Shown piece by piece: positions 25,433-34,784 of a DNA stretch of 60,008 bases (position 1 is its first letter; the number at the start of each line of letters is the position of its first letter). The notes under the pieces were generated by a model. That model did not search any database. It saw nothing but the letters and a program-made list of their open reading frames with translations, and was not told the DNA's origin. The DNA comes from CAZZKJ01 sp964654695. Lineage in GTDB: Bacteria; Krumholzibacteriota; Krumholzibacteriia; WVZY01. The stretch lies in contig CAZZKJ010000011.1 of NCBI GenBank assembly GCA_964654695.1, positions 1 through 60,008 of the forward strand, given 5' to 3'. Made by a program: the position numbers and the translations under genes.

Positions 25433-28400
25433 ATGTCTTTTATTCATCTCGATGTTCATTCAAACTATTCGCTTCTCAGTGGGGCGAGCAGCGTGGAAGA
25501 GCTTGTAAAAAAAGCGGCCGCGCTCGATATGCCCGCCCTCGCCCTCACTGATACCAACGGTATGTACGCGGTTGTCGCCTTTGTCAATGCCTGCAGGGAG
25601 GCCGGTATCAAACCCATTCCCGCGGCCGAGATAGACTGCTCCGGTATCGATGCGGAGGATGAAAATAGAAGCGGCCGCGACCGAAGAGCGCTTATCATTC
25701 CCAGGAATATGAGTGGATACAGAGAAACGTGCCGCATGGTTACGGCAAGGCATCTGCAAAAAGATTTCAACCTTAAGAAAGCGCTGAATGAATCGTCCCG
25801 AAATATCTTCATAATAAGCAGTTACGATGAAATACTAAAATCCCTTAGTGGCAGAAGAAATGTTTATGCGGCGCTCCCTTCGGGAACGGGATCAAAGGCC
25901 AGGCAGCGAAGGTACTACATGCAAAGCCTTTCGGAGAACTGCGGTTTGGGAACGGTCGCCACCAACCGCGTTCATTTCGCGGAGCCGGCGGGTTATTCCG
26001 CGCACAGGGTGCTTTCGGCGGTGCGTACGCGAAGCACCATAGGCACACTCCCGGAAGGGTCTCTTGTTGACAGTTCATGCTATATGAAAAGTGCCGATGA
26101 AATGAGAGAAGTTTTCAAAGATTTTCCACAGAGCCTGCGCGCCGCATCTGAAATCGCGTGGGCTGTGGATGTAGATCTCGAACTGGATATTCCCCGTCCG
26201 CCTCGTTTTGATCCTCCGGCCGGAGAAACATGTTTTTCCTATCTTGCGGCGCTGTCTTTCGACGGGTTGCGAAAAAGGGTGGGAGCGTTCGGTCGCGAAG
26301 CCCTTGAGCTGCTTACGAGGGAACTCGATGTGATCGAACGCCTGGGCATGGCGTCGTACTTTCTCGTATGCTGGGATATTGTACGGTTCGCCCGCAGCAT
26401 GGGAATGCCGTCCCTGGGCAGGGGATCGGCTGCGAACAGCATGGTTTCATACTGCCTGTGGATAACCCACTTGAACCCAATGAAGCACAACCTCTTTTTC
26501 GAACGGTTCTTGAACCTGGAAAGGTCCACTCCCCCTGATTTTGATATGGATTTCGGTACTGATGACAGGGAAAAGGTGTTTGATTACGTATTCAAAAAGT
26601 ACGGCCGCGATTATACCGCCATGATTTCTACAGTGAGCACGCTTCGAGCGCGTTCAGCCATAAGGGAGACGGCCAAGGCCCTGGGCATTCCGGCCGGGGA
26701 AATAGATGGCGTGGTAAAAAGAATCCCGCATTTTGCCGACGCGGAGACGCTGGAACAGACGATGGAGGCGCGGTCCGACACCCGCAGTCTTCCATTGAAA
26801 GAAGAGCCGTTCAAGACGATTCTCGCCGTTGCCGGCCGCATTGCCGGTTTTCCCAGGCATCTTGCGACCCATCCCTGTGGATTGGTGATATCGCCCGAAC
26901 CCATCTCCGATCTCATGCCTCTAGAAAGAGGAGATAAAGGTCTGGAGATAACGCAGTGGACGATGTATCCGGTCGAAGACGCCGGGCTGATCAAAATAGA
27001 CATAATTGGCCAAAAAGGGATGGCCGTTATAAAAGACACGATTCAAGCCGTGGAAAAAAACTACAAAACGACGATAGACGGTGAAAATATAAATTACCTC
27101 GATGATGCCAAAGCAAAGACTCTAATGCGTACAGGCAAAACCGAAGGAGCTTTCTATATTGAATCTCCCATAATGCAGCAGCTCCTGGAACAGGCACGTT
27201 GCGAGGATTTCGAAGCGCTCACGGCCCTGTCGTCGATAATAAGGCCGGGCGTGTCCAATTACGGTGGCAAGCAGGAGTATCTGCAGCGCTATCTCGGCCG
27301 GGCCCCGGTCGCCTATCTCCATCCCTGTCTGGAAAAGGTGCTGGGAGATACTTACGGATGCCTTATATACCAGGAACAGGTGATACAGACGGCCGTTGCC
27401 ATGGCGGGTATGACGCTCGCGGAAGCCGACGGGTTGAGGCTGTGCATGTCGAAAAAAAGAAATTGGGAGAGAATGGAAAATTACAAAGAAAGGTTTTTCA
27501 GTGGTGCGAGGGAAAAGGGTATTCCCGAAGATGTGATAAAAGAAGTCTTTTCGCAGATAAAATCGTTCGCCGGTTATGCTTTTTGCAAAGCCCATTCGGC
27601 TTCGTTTGCGATTGAGTCTTTTCAAAGTCTCTATTGGCGCGCGCATTACCCCGCCGAATTTATGGCCGCTGTTCTGTCGAACCAGGGAGGATATTACTCG
27701 ACGATGGAATACATCGAGGAAGCCAGGCGGATGGGACTCATGATTATGCCGCCTTGTGTAAACAAGAGCGAGGTTGCTTACACCGGAAGAGGCAGAGAAA
27801 TACGCACGGGCCTTATGCAGGTAAAAGGGCTCAGGACATGCATGATGGAGCAGTTGGTGTCCGAGCGCGTCCGTTTGGGCCCGTACCGTTCTGTTGAAGG
27901 TTTGCTGGCAAAGATTCCGCTGGCCAAAAAGGAAGCTGAAACGCTTGCCGGGTGTGGAGCATTCGATTCGCTCGGCGGGAGCCGCGCCGAAATTATGTGG
28001 CAGGTTGCCCTGGTTTTCGGAAGCGCCGGAGGCGGGGGCCGCGCGGGCGGAATAAAAATGGAAATAGCTGCACCGGTTCCGGTGCGGGGGGTGAGGGAAA
28101 TGGTAAAAACGCTGCCCGCGCTCGATGAGCAATCCGAACGGGAACGGCTTCTCGGTGAACTGAAGTGTCTCGATGTTCTGGTGTCTGCCCACCCGTTTAT
28201 CCTTTACAAAAATCGGTTGGAGCGAATCAGGAGGCTCAGACATATCGTCAACAGTGTCGATGTGGGAGCCCACGAAGGCAGGAATATTTACTGCCTCGGC
28301 TGGAGGGTTACGATGAAAAAGGTGCAGATATCGGATGGAAAGGGGATGATGGCTTTTGTTACTTTTTCGGATGAACGGGGACGTCTGGAAACGACGTTTT

Positions 28401-28531
28401 TCCCGGGGGCTTTTGACCGCTGCGCTGAGGAGCTTTTGAGAGGGAAGGGGCCATTTTTGATGATGGGCCGGGTTGAAGTGAATATGGGTGTCCCCAATCT
28501 CATCGTGAAGAAAATCGCTCTCATACGCTAA
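25433..28531 (+). CDS. dnaE2: Error-prone DNA polymerase III alpha-like DnaE2 (ImuC)
   Basis: 1032 residues, the short DnaE2 class (replicative DnaE is about 1150). N-terminal PHP domain (FIHLDVHSNYSLLSGAS, ALALTDTNGMYAVVAF), polymerase palm with GRGSAANSMVSYCL and the catalytic PPDFDMDFG near residue 365, HLATHPCGLVI, YQEQVIQTAVAMAG, FAGYAFCKAHSASFA, and a C-terminal OB fold (VTFSDERGRLETTFFP). Translesion/mutagenic synthesis in the SOS response; known systems pair it with ImuA and ImuB. Neither lies here: lexA is directly upstream and the only Y-family gene is at 17378. No strong ribosome site before the ATG. Confidence 0.93.
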   Translation: MSFIHLDVHSNYSLLSGASSVEELVKKAAALDMPALALTDTNGMYAVVAFVNACREAGIKPIPAAEIDCSGIDAEDENRSGRDRRALIIPRNMSGYRETCRMVTARHLQKDFNLKKALNESSRNIFIISSYDEILKSLSGRRNVYAALPSGTGSKARQRRYYMQSLSENCGLGTVATNRVHFAEPAGYSAHRVLSAVRTRSTIGTLPEGSLVDSSCYMKSADEMREVFKDFPQSLRAASEIAWAVDVDLELDIPRPPRFDPPAGETCFSYLAALSFDGLRKRVGAFGREALELLTRELDVIERLGMASYFLVCWDIVRFARSMGMPSLGRGSAANSMVSYCLWITHLNPMKHNLFFERFLNLERSTPPDFDMDFGTDDREKVFDYVFKKYGRDYTAMISTVSTLRARSAIRETAKALGIPAGEIDGVVKRIPHFADAETLEQTMEARSDTRSLPLKEEPFKTILAVAGRIAGFPRHLATHPCGLVISPEPISDLMPLERGDKGLEITQWTMYPVEDAGLIKIDIIGQKGMAVIKDTIQAVEKNYKTTIDGENINYLDDAKAKTLMRTGKTEGAFYIESPIMQQLLEQARCEDFEALTALSSIIRPGVSNYGGKQEYLQRYLGRAPVAYLHPCLEKVLGDTYGCLIYQEQVIQTAVAMAGMTLAEADGLRLCMSKKRNWERMENYKERFFSGAREKGIPEDVIKEVFSQIKSFAGYAFCKAHSASFAIESFQSLYWRAHYPAEFMAAVLSNQGGYYSTMEYIEEARRMGLMIMPPCVNKSEVAYTGRGREIRTGLMQVKGLRTCMMEQLVSERVRLGPYRSVEGLLAKIPLAKKEAETLAGCGAFDSLGGSRAEIMWQVALVFGSAGGGGRAGGIKMEIAAPVPVRGVREMVKTLPALDEQSERERLLGELKCLDVLVSAHPFILYKNRLERIRRLRHIVNSVDVGAHEGRNIYCLGWRVTMKKVQISDGKGMMAFVTFSDERGRLETTFFPGAFDRCAEELLRGKGPFLMMGRVEVNMGVPNLIVKKIALIR

Positions 28532-28702
28532 TAGCAGTTCCACTTAAGTCCGGGCTCGGTGAGGGAAAACCCTCAGTGGACAATTGTGGCGGTTCGGCCG
28601 AAATTGCTTTATAATTTATTAAGAGCGCCTGATTTGCCCTGGTAATGAAAACAGCAGATTCGGAATGAAAACTTCCATCTCGCTGTTTTTGAAGGTGAAG
28701 AG

Positions 28703-30694
28703 ATGAGATACAGCCGCTTAATAGCGAGATTGACAATAATATCGGCAGCGGGAATCCTGCTTAGCACGGGAGCGCCCTCGATGCCGGGCGGCTCGGCGCA
28801 AGACCAAGATGGCAGCTATATGAAGCTATTCTCCTTCAAGGGCTCGACCGGCAAATTAAGAACACCGAAAAAGACGGAGGCGGTACAAGAAAACTTCGAT
28901 ATAGACGATTACCTGATCGATATAGCTATAGATCTCGGAACCAGAATGATTTCGGGCAGTGTGGATGTCAGATTTTTGATAACCCAGCCGCCCCTCGATA
29001 CGTTTTTCGTGCATCTTCATGACCAGATGACGATCGATAGCATCATGATCGAAGGTGCTCCCGCGGCTTTTGTAAGAGAATCCGGGCGGGTAAAGATAGC
29101 CCTGGACTCCGTCCACTCATCTGCGGATACGCTGGTTGCCTCGATCCATTATCACGGAAGCCCGGTCAACCAGGGCATGCGCTTCTTTCTGAAATACGCA
29201 TATAACCTGAGCGAGCCCGACATGGCAAGGAATTGGCTGCCGTGCTATGACGAGCCGTGGGATAAAGCTACCAGCGAGATGATCGTTACGGTAGCGGACA
29301 GCCTCTTTTGCGCTTCTAACGGAATTCTTGTCGATACGATAAATAATATGGACGGCACAAAAACATTTCATTGGAGAACCAGCTATCCGCACACCACTTA
29401 TACCATATCGGTAGCGATAGCCGTCTACGATTCTTTTTCCCACTATTATGTGTACGGCCCGGCGGATTCGATGGAAATGCCATATTACGTTTATCCCGAA
29501 AAAATGGCCAATGCTCTGGTCTCATTTGCAAACGCGCCGGCGATCATGAGTTTTTTTTCCAACACATTTGGCCGGTATCCTTTTATCGACGAAGTGTACG
29601 CCACGGCGGCCGCTCCGATAAACGGTGCGATGGAGAATTTCACCTGTACCACGTACGGCGCAGGTTTCATAAACGGATCTCACAAATATGACTGGATAAT
29701 AGCCCATGAAATGGCCCATTCCTGGTTCGGCAACAGTGTTACCCTGAAGGATTGGCGCGATATATGGTTGAATGAGGGATTCGCAACGTATTCGGATGCG
29801 CTCTGGAGCGAGAACAGCGGGGGCCGGTCCGCATATATAGACAGAATGGAGTTTTTCAAGACAGAATATTTCAACGAGGATGATCAGAACAGGTTTTCAA
29901 CATATGATCCCGATTTTTTATGGGGGGCCACTGTATATGAAAAAGGTGCATGGATTCTGCATATGCTTAGATACAGCATGGGGGATTCAACCTTCTTTGC
30001 CTCCATGCGCCGATATCATCAAATATTCAAGTTTGGTTCCGCCGGAACCGAGGATTTCAAGAGTATATGCGAAGCGGAAGCCAACCAGGATTTGGGGCCG
30101 TTCTTCGACCAGTGGGTCTACGCTGCCGGCTATCCGGAATACCGGCTCAGCTGGTGGTATTATTATGCGAACGGGCGGTACGAAACCATGCTTCACTTGA
30201 ACCAGGTACAAGTGAACGCACCGGTTTTTACTATTCCGGTCGAGATCAAGATTGCCACAACCGCCGGCGACACCATGGTTGCTTTTCCGGTATCATCCGC
30301 GTCGGAGGATTTCCTGCTGTTGCTGGATGCGGAACCGGTCTCGGTTAGTTTCGATCCCGATGACTGGATACTCAAAAAATTCGAGTATTCGCTCAGCTCA
30401 ACAGACGACATTCCCTCCAACGGAAAACTGTTGGGACGAGTCTATCCAAATCCTTCATACGGTACATCCAGACTGGATTTTTACCTGCCTGAGAGCGCGT
30501 GGGTCACCGTGGACATATTCGATATTTCCGGCAGAAAAGTCGCAAATTTGATAAACGGCTTCCGCCCGAAGCGATGGAATACTGTTTATTGGAATTCCGG
30601 AGGTCCAAAGAACCGAAAAGCCAGCGGTATTTATTTTTATAAGATAACCTCCCGTGGCAAAACCTTTGCCGGCAAAATGGCCGTAGTCAGGTAG
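28703..30694 (+). CDS. Secreted M1-family aminopeptidase with FlgD/T9SS-like C-terminal domain
   Basis: 663 residues. Signal peptide (LTIISAAGILLSTGAPSMPGG...). The M1 N-terminal saddle is followed by the exopeptidase motif GAMENFTCT near residue 310 and the zinc site HEMAHSWFGNSV with the third ligand in NEGFATYSDALW, so catalytically complete. After about residue 575 comes a beta-rich domain, GRVYPNPSYGTSRLDFYLP through VDIFDISGRKVANL, YWNSGGPKNRKASGIYFYK and a final KMAVVR. This is the FlgD-like/type IX secretion sorting pattern of the FCB group, implying outer-membrane transit and surface or medium location. The YacP-like gene follows 12 nt downstream. Confidence 0.92.
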   Translation: MRYSRLIARLTIISAAGILLSTGAPSMPGGSAQDQDGSYMKLFSFKGSTGKLRTPKKTEAVQENFDIDDYLIDIAIDLGTRMISGSVDVRFLITQPPLDTFFVHLHDQMTIDSIMIEGAPAAFVRESGRVKIALDSVHSSADTLVASIHYHGSPVNQGMRFFLKYAYNLSEPDMARNWLPCYDEPWDKATSEMIVTVADSLFCASNGILVDTINNMDGTKTFHWRTSYPHTTYTISVAIAVYDSFSHYYVYGPADSMEMPYYVYPEKMANALVSFANAPAIMSFFSNTFGRYPFIDEVYATAAAPINGAMENFTCTTYGAGFINGSHKYDWIIAHEMAHSWFGNSVTLKDWRDIWLNEGFATYSDALWSENSGGRSAYIDRMEFFKTEYFNEDDQNRFSTYDPDFLWGATVYEKGAWILHMLRYSMGDSTFFASMRRYHQIFKFGSAGTEDFKSICEAEANQDLGPFFDQWVYAAGYPEYRLSWWYYYANGRYETMLHLNQVQVNAPVFTIPVEIKIATTAGDTMVAFPVSSASEDFLLLLDAEPVSVSFDPDDWILKKFEYSLSSTDDIPSNGKLLGRVYPNPSYGTSRLDFYLPESAWVTVDIFDISGRKVANLINGFRPKRWNTVYWNSGGPKNRKASGIYFYKITSRGKTFAGKMAVVR

Positions 30695-30706
30695 AAAGCC
30701 GGAATA

Positions 30707-31213
30707 ATGCCCTCGAAACAAAAAATAATAATAGACGGGTATAATTTAATGCATGCGGATCCTGAAATTAAGAATTTGATCGAGCAGGACCTGGAAAAAG
30801 CTAGAGGAGAACTTATTGATTTATTGGAGAAATATCTTCGGACGAGGCAAGTCCAAATGACGCTGGTGTTCGATGGCCGGGGCCGGATGATGGATGCGGA
30901 AACCAGGAGGTTGGGGGTGTTTCAAATAGTGTTCAGCCCATCGTATCAAAGCGCTGATGAATTTATAATTACGTCGGTTCGAGAAGCGGCAAATCCCAGG
31001 GAATATATGGTCGTTACTTCAGATAACGCCGACATAGGCAGGGCGGTAAGGGCAGTGGGCGCTTCTGTCGTGCCATCCGATGAATTTGCCCGCAGGCTGA
31101 GGAAGCGCGGTTCCGCAGCAGCGCGGGACGGAGAAAAACCCGAGCCCGGTGAAGAGGATATGAGCTATTGGCTCGAGCAATTTAAAAAACACGATTGCGA
31201 CAACAGCCAATAG
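30707..31213 (+). CDS. YacP-like NYN-domain RNase
   Basis: 168 residues. IIIDGYNLMHADPEI at the N-terminus, LVFDGRG near residue 57, the ADEFIITSVRE segment and MVVTSDNADIGRAVRAVGA give the NYN/PIN-like fold with its conserved Asp residues. Bacillus Rae1/YacP is a ribosome-associated endonuclease; the exact target here is unknown. The C-terminal 35 residues are charged and variable. Probably co-transcribed with the M1 peptidase (12-nt gap) but functionally unrelated to it. Confidence 0.87.
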   Translation: MPSKQKIIIDGYNLMHADPEIKNLIEQDLEKARGELIDLLEKYLRTRQVQMTLVFDGRGRMMDAETRRLGVFQIVFSPSYQSADEFIITSVREAANPREYMVVTSDNADIGRAVRAVGASVVPSDEFARRLRKRGSAAARDGEKPEPGEEDMSYWLEQFKKHDCDNSQ

Positions 31214-31297
31214 CATTTAGAATACATTTGTTAAATGCATTATTTAATAAACCTTCGGGATAGGGCGCATCGCAAATAAAATAGGGAGGATCGGCGA

Positions 31298-32227
31298 ATG
31301 CAAAAAGCAAAAATTGCGCTGATAGGAGGCGGACAGATAGGCGGCACTCTGGCGTTGATCGCCGCTCAAAAGGAGCTGGGAGACATTGTAATCTACGACA
31401 TAATCGAAGGCATGCCCCAGGGCAAGGCGCTCGACATAATGGAATCAAATCCGGTTGGCGGATACGATGTCAGTGTTACCGGAACGAATGATTACCGCGG
31501 TATTAAGGGCGCGGATGTGGCGATTGTAACTGCGGGCTTTCCAAGGAAACCGGGGATGAGCAGGGATGATCTGTTGAACAAGAACCTGGGTATAATCAAG
31601 GTCGTTGCCAAGAACCTGAAACGATACTGCCCGAAAGCCTTCGTAATCGTTATTTCCAATCCGCTGGATGCCATGGTTTACGCAGTGAAGGAGATAACAG
31701 GTATGCCGAAGAATATGGTTGTCGGGATGGCCGGCGTGCTGGATTCTTCGCGATTCAAAGCTTTTGTTGCGATGGAGCTTGGAGTAAGCGCGCAGGATGT
31801 AACCGCCCTCGTTCTTGGCGGACACGGCGATACTGTGGTTCCTCTTCCAAGGTATTGCTCGGTCGCCGGCGTGCCTCTGTCATCTCTTTTGTCCAAGGAT
31901 AAAATCGATAAAATCGTACAGAGAACACGATTCGCCGGCGGCGAAATAGTAAAACTTCTTAAAACGGGAAGTGCTTATTATTCTCCGGCCGCATCGGCCA
32001 TCGCCATGGCTGAATCTTTTTTGCGGGACAAAAAAAGGGTGGTCACATGTGCTGCGCAGTTGAATGGAGAATACGGAGTTAAAGGATATTACATGGGAGT
32101 GCCGGCGGTGATTGGTGCGGGTGGAGTTGAAAGAATCATTGAGTTGGACCTAAGGGCGGTGGAGAAGAAACAACTAAAGAAATCGATCGATCACGTAAAG
32201 CAATTGGTCAAAGTAATTCAACTCTGA
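31298..32227 (+). CDS. mdh: Malate dehydrogenase (LDH-like type)
   Basis: 309 residues. NAD-binding IALIGGGQIGGTLALIAA, NAD-specific Asp in DIVIYDIIEGM, substrate loop GFPRKPGMSRDDLL (the double Arg typical of MDH rather than LDH Gln), VISNPLDAMVY, catalytic His in LGGHGDTVVPLP, and GVPAVIGAGGVERIIEL. Catalyses malate/oxaloacetate interconversion in the TCA cycle. GGGAGG precedes the ATG. No other TCA gene adjacent. Confidence 0.95.
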   Translation: MQKAKIALIGGGQIGGTLALIAAQKELGDIVIYDIIEGMPQGKALDIMESNPVGGYDVSVTGTNDYRGIKGADVAIVTAGFPRKPGMSRDDLLNKNLGIIKVVAKNLKRYCPKAFVIVISNPLDAMVYAVKEITGMPKNMVVGMAGVLDSSRFKAFVAMELGVSAQDVTALVLGGHGDTVVPLPRYCSVAGVPLSSLLSKDKIDKIVQRTRFAGGEIVKLLKTGSAYYSPAASAIAMAESFLRDKKRVVTCAAQLNGEYGVKGYYMGVPAVIGAGGVERIIELDLRAVEKKQLKKSIDHVKQLVKVIQL

Positions 32228-32303
32228 CGATACGGCGGTTATAAGCAAACAGCTCTGGCATAGCCTGCGATAGCGCCGATGAGCAGAAGAAGGGGGCCCT
32301 TTT

Positions 32304-33065
32304 ATGAAAAGGATTTTCATTTCAATATTGGTGCTGACTGCGGTTCTCAACTGCCAATTAGCATCTGCCAAGAATCTTGATATCGAGAAGATGCGGATTC
32401 TGGCCTCGAGATTTCCTTTTGCAATTGTGGTCAACCAGGAGGATCCGGAGCAATTGAAATTCATCTATACCGATGTTGTGCAGCACGTGCATATATATCA
32501 TGTGGAAAAGAAAATGCTCGTTCTTGAATGGGAAACTACAAATCTGGGTTCGAAGGTTACGGCTCTATTCGTGCATGACCTCTTCAATGATGGTTCCCAA
32601 GAAATGGTAATTGCCACCGAGGCGGGAAGAATACTCATTTACGGAATGGACGATTACGAGCTTATATGGGAAAACCTGCAGGATCCTTTCGATAAGATAG
32701 AATGCATGAACGCTGCCGACATCGATCGCGACCCGCAGGAAGAAATCATATTTGTAGCCGATTCGAATTTGTATATCTACGACTCCCTGACCAAAAGCCT
32801 GGAATGGAAAAGCCAGGAAGATTTTACAGCCAAGGAGATTCTTCTGGCCAACGTCGATGATGATGAACAACTGGAAATAATTCTTAATACGGGTTCAATC
32901 CTGGATTCGCGTTTTTATAATGTCGAATTTCAGAATGATAAAATTTTTGGAGAACGGATAAGCCTTTTCGATATCAATGATGACGGGATAGATGAGATTT
33001 TTGGGGAATTTTCAGATTTTACGTTGAGAATCTATGATATCTATGCGGAACGGGAGATATGGTGA
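32304..33065 (+). CDS. Secreted beta-propeller/FG-GAP-like repeat protein
   Basis: 253 residues. Signal peptide (MKRIFISILVLTAVLNCQLASA). The rest holds short VCBS/FG-GAP-like repeats: HDLFNDGSQEMVIATEAG, AADIDRDPQEEIIFVADS, ANVDDDEQLEIILNTGS, FDINDDGIDEIFGEFSD. Each has a Dx[DN]xDxxxE[IL] core that usually binds calcium within integrin-like propeller blades. About four blades can be counted, so the domain may be partial or act as a lid. GGGGG precedes the ATG. Function unknown; probably periplasmic or surface. Confidence 0.7.
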   Translation: MKRIFISILVLTAVLNCQLASAKNLDIEKMRILASRFPFAIVVNQEDPEQLKFIYTDVVQHVHIYHVEKKMLVLEWETTNLGSKVTALFVHDLFNDGSQEMVIATEAGRILIYGMDDYELIWENLQDPFDKIECMNAADIDRDPQEEIIFVADSNLYIYDSLTKSLEWKSQEDFTAKEILLANVDDDEQLEIILNTGSILDSRFYNVEFQNDKIFGERISLFDINDDGIDEIFGEFSDFTLRIYDIYAEREIW

Positions 33066-33306
33066 GCAATAACTTGTGCAGCGGCAATAGGTTAGCGTGC
33101 CACTAAGCGAAAAATATAGCTTGAGGTTAATGCGCAGCTGTGATATAATCCCGCCTAGCTGCGGTAAGTTAATTTTCCTTATCTCCGTGGTGGTTACGGA
33201 ATTGCGCATTTAGCGTTCTGCGCCGGTTTTGGGCCTATAATATTAATCCGGATACCATCGGCGGTAATGCTACAGGCATAGTGCGAGAGAGGAGGGCTCG
33301 TTGGCG

Positions 33307-33999
33307 ATGAATGTAAAGAGATTTTGTTTATGTGCTATAGTTTTCGCTGCAAGCGCGGTTCTTGTTTTACCCTCTTTGGTGTTTTCAGCTTCTCAAGCTG
33401 AAAGTTTCAGTTTATCGGGTTCTGGATCCCTGCTTGCAAATCCCGCCGAGTTCAACGGCATTATTGATGCCGGAACGCTCGCTGGAGGCACCTTCGTTAT
33501 AAATATCGATGACTCAGGCTGGCCAACAGATGATCCAATGACGCCGCAAAATGAGAGATGGGATTACCTTCTCTCCAACTATTATACATATTCGCCGACA
33601 ACAAACAACGAGCACTGGACCGGTTATTTCCCTTTATACGGCGGCGTGGTGCCGCCCGTATTATGGCACTTTTATAACGGTGGAAATAACCTCGGCGGCA
33701 TAATTAGATACTTGATTATTACCATTTCTGACGACGACAAGGACGGCATCGTCGATCAATCCGAGTTGATGAACCAGGCTGTTGCCGGCAACCTACAGAG
33801 CCATATCGAGCAGAGCACCGGATCATATTTCGGTATGTGCGGTATCGGCAGCATGAACGGCAACCTGCAAGATTTTGATCCAACGCTTTTTGATCTTTTG
33901 ACTATTCCAATTGGGAACCTGTATTTGCGAACTGTTAGTTGTGCCGTGCCCGCAGAGAATCCATCATGGGGCGCTGTGAAGGCGATGTACGCCGATTAA
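33307..33999 (+). CDS. Secreted protein of unknown family, paralogue 1
   Basis: 230 residues from ATG 33307 (TTG at 33301 is an alternative; GGAGGG lies just upstream). Sec signal to about LVFSASQAE. No domain recognised. Features shared with the next gene: DDSGWP, a W-Y-aromatic region, HWTGYF, LWHF, an EF-hand-like loop (SDDDKDGIVDQSEL, near residue 140), GMCGIGS, SCAVP and a C-terminal WGAVKAMY. The calcium-type loop has the D-x-D-x-D-G-x-V-D-x-x-E pattern. Rich in Gly, Asn and aromatic residues, as in surface beta proteins. Followed 29 nt later by its paralogue. Confidence 0.7.
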   Translation: MNVKRFCLCAIVFAASAVLVLPSLVFSASQAESFSLSGSGSLLANPAEFNGIIDAGTLAGGTFVINIDDSGWPTDDPMTPQNERWDYLLSNYYTYSPTTNNEHWTGYFPLYGGVVPPVLWHFYNGGNNLGGIIRYLIITISDDDKDGIVDQSELMNQAVAGNLQSHIEQSTGSYFGMCGIGSMNGNLQDFDPTLFDLLTIPIGNLYLRTVSCAVPAENPSWGAVKAMYAD

Positions 34000-34037
34000 G
34001 AAAGCCTTTAGAAAAATAACAGAAAGGTATGGTTATC

Positions 34038-34712
34038 ATGGGACAATGCTTGAAGCTTTCACTCATCACCTTGGCAGTGGTTTTTCTTCTTGCTCCGGGA
34101 TCATTCGCTCAGATTCCTACGCATATCGTCTATGACTGGTCGGGAACAGGCAATTTTCTCGTTTCTCCCGTAGTGTATTCGGGCTCAATTGATTCTGGAG
34201 AACCGAAATTGGTCGGTGGTTCTTGGGATCTCCTGGTTGATGATACGGGCTGGCCACCTGACACAGATAAACTGGTTCGGTGGAATTATATCAACAGCAC
34301 CTACTTTGATCCATTCTATGATCCTATGCAGGGGTCATGGACGGGCACTTTTGACAACACTTCGACGGCCAGTGATCTCCTTTGGCATGCATCTTCGGGC
34401 TGGGGAGGCATTCATGGTACCGCCGTGCTTCAGATTACAATTCTGGACTTCAATTTCGATCAGATAATTGATCCCGATGAAAGAGCTTTCAGCGTTTTTT
34501 CGGGTACTTTGGTGGTGGTTAAGGACGGTTCCGGAATTTGGGCCGGTTACTGCGGCTTGGGATCATTCAGCGGAAGCTCAAGCAATGCCGACCCCGTTAA
34601 TTGGGCCGATGATTTCGTATCAGGTTCAACCATACTTGATGTCGATATATGCGATGTTCCCACAAATAATGTTACATGGGGACAGGTTAAGGAGCTGTAC
34701 GGTTCAAATTAA
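34038..34712 (+). CDS. Secreted protein of unknown family, paralogue 2
   Basis: 224 residues from ATG 34038, about 10 nt after AAAGG (ATG 34029 is too close to it). Signal peptide to about PGSFAQIP. It aligns end to end with the previous gene: DDTGWP, SWTGTF, LLWH, the loop LDFNFDQIIDPDER, GYCGLGS, DICDVP and WGQVKELYG, with low overall identity. The pair looks like an old tandem duplication kept in one transcript, closed by the terminator at 34733. Function unknown. Confidence 0.7.
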   Translation: MGQCLKLSLITLAVVFLLAPGSFAQIPTHIVYDWSGTGNFLVSPVVYSGSIDSGEPKLVGGSWDLLVDDTGWPPDTDKLVRWNYINSTYFDPFYDPMQGSWTGTFDNTSTASDLLWHASSGWGGIHGTAVLQITILDFNFDQIIDPDERAFSVFSGTLVVVKDGSGIWAGYCGLGSFSGSSSNADPVNWADDFVSGSTILDVDICDVPTNNVTWGQVKELYGSN

Positions 34713-34732
34713 GTTCCTATAGATAAATTGAC

Positions 34733-34768
34733 AAAAAGCCCCGCAGGTTTTGAACCCGCGGGGCTTTT
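34733..34768. terminator. Bidirectional terminator between convergent genes
   Basis: AAAAGCCCCGC and GCGGGGCTTTT arms, about 10 bp, around a loop that can pair further (GGTT/AACC). A and T tracts on both sides allow it to serve the secreted paralogue pair (+) and the TonB-domain gene (-). Confidence 0.88.
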
Positions 34769-34784
34769 GAATCAGTATATATGT

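Noticed and set aside
27122..28543. 473-codon open frame on the minus strand
   Set aside because: It lies entirely antisense to dnaE2, is His/Pro/Arg-rich without domain motifs, and dnaE2 is certain. It reflects codon bias.
28560..28575. TGAGGG-AAAA-CCCTCA hairpin after dnaE2
   Set aside because: Only 6 bp and no T tract on either strand; weak as a terminator.
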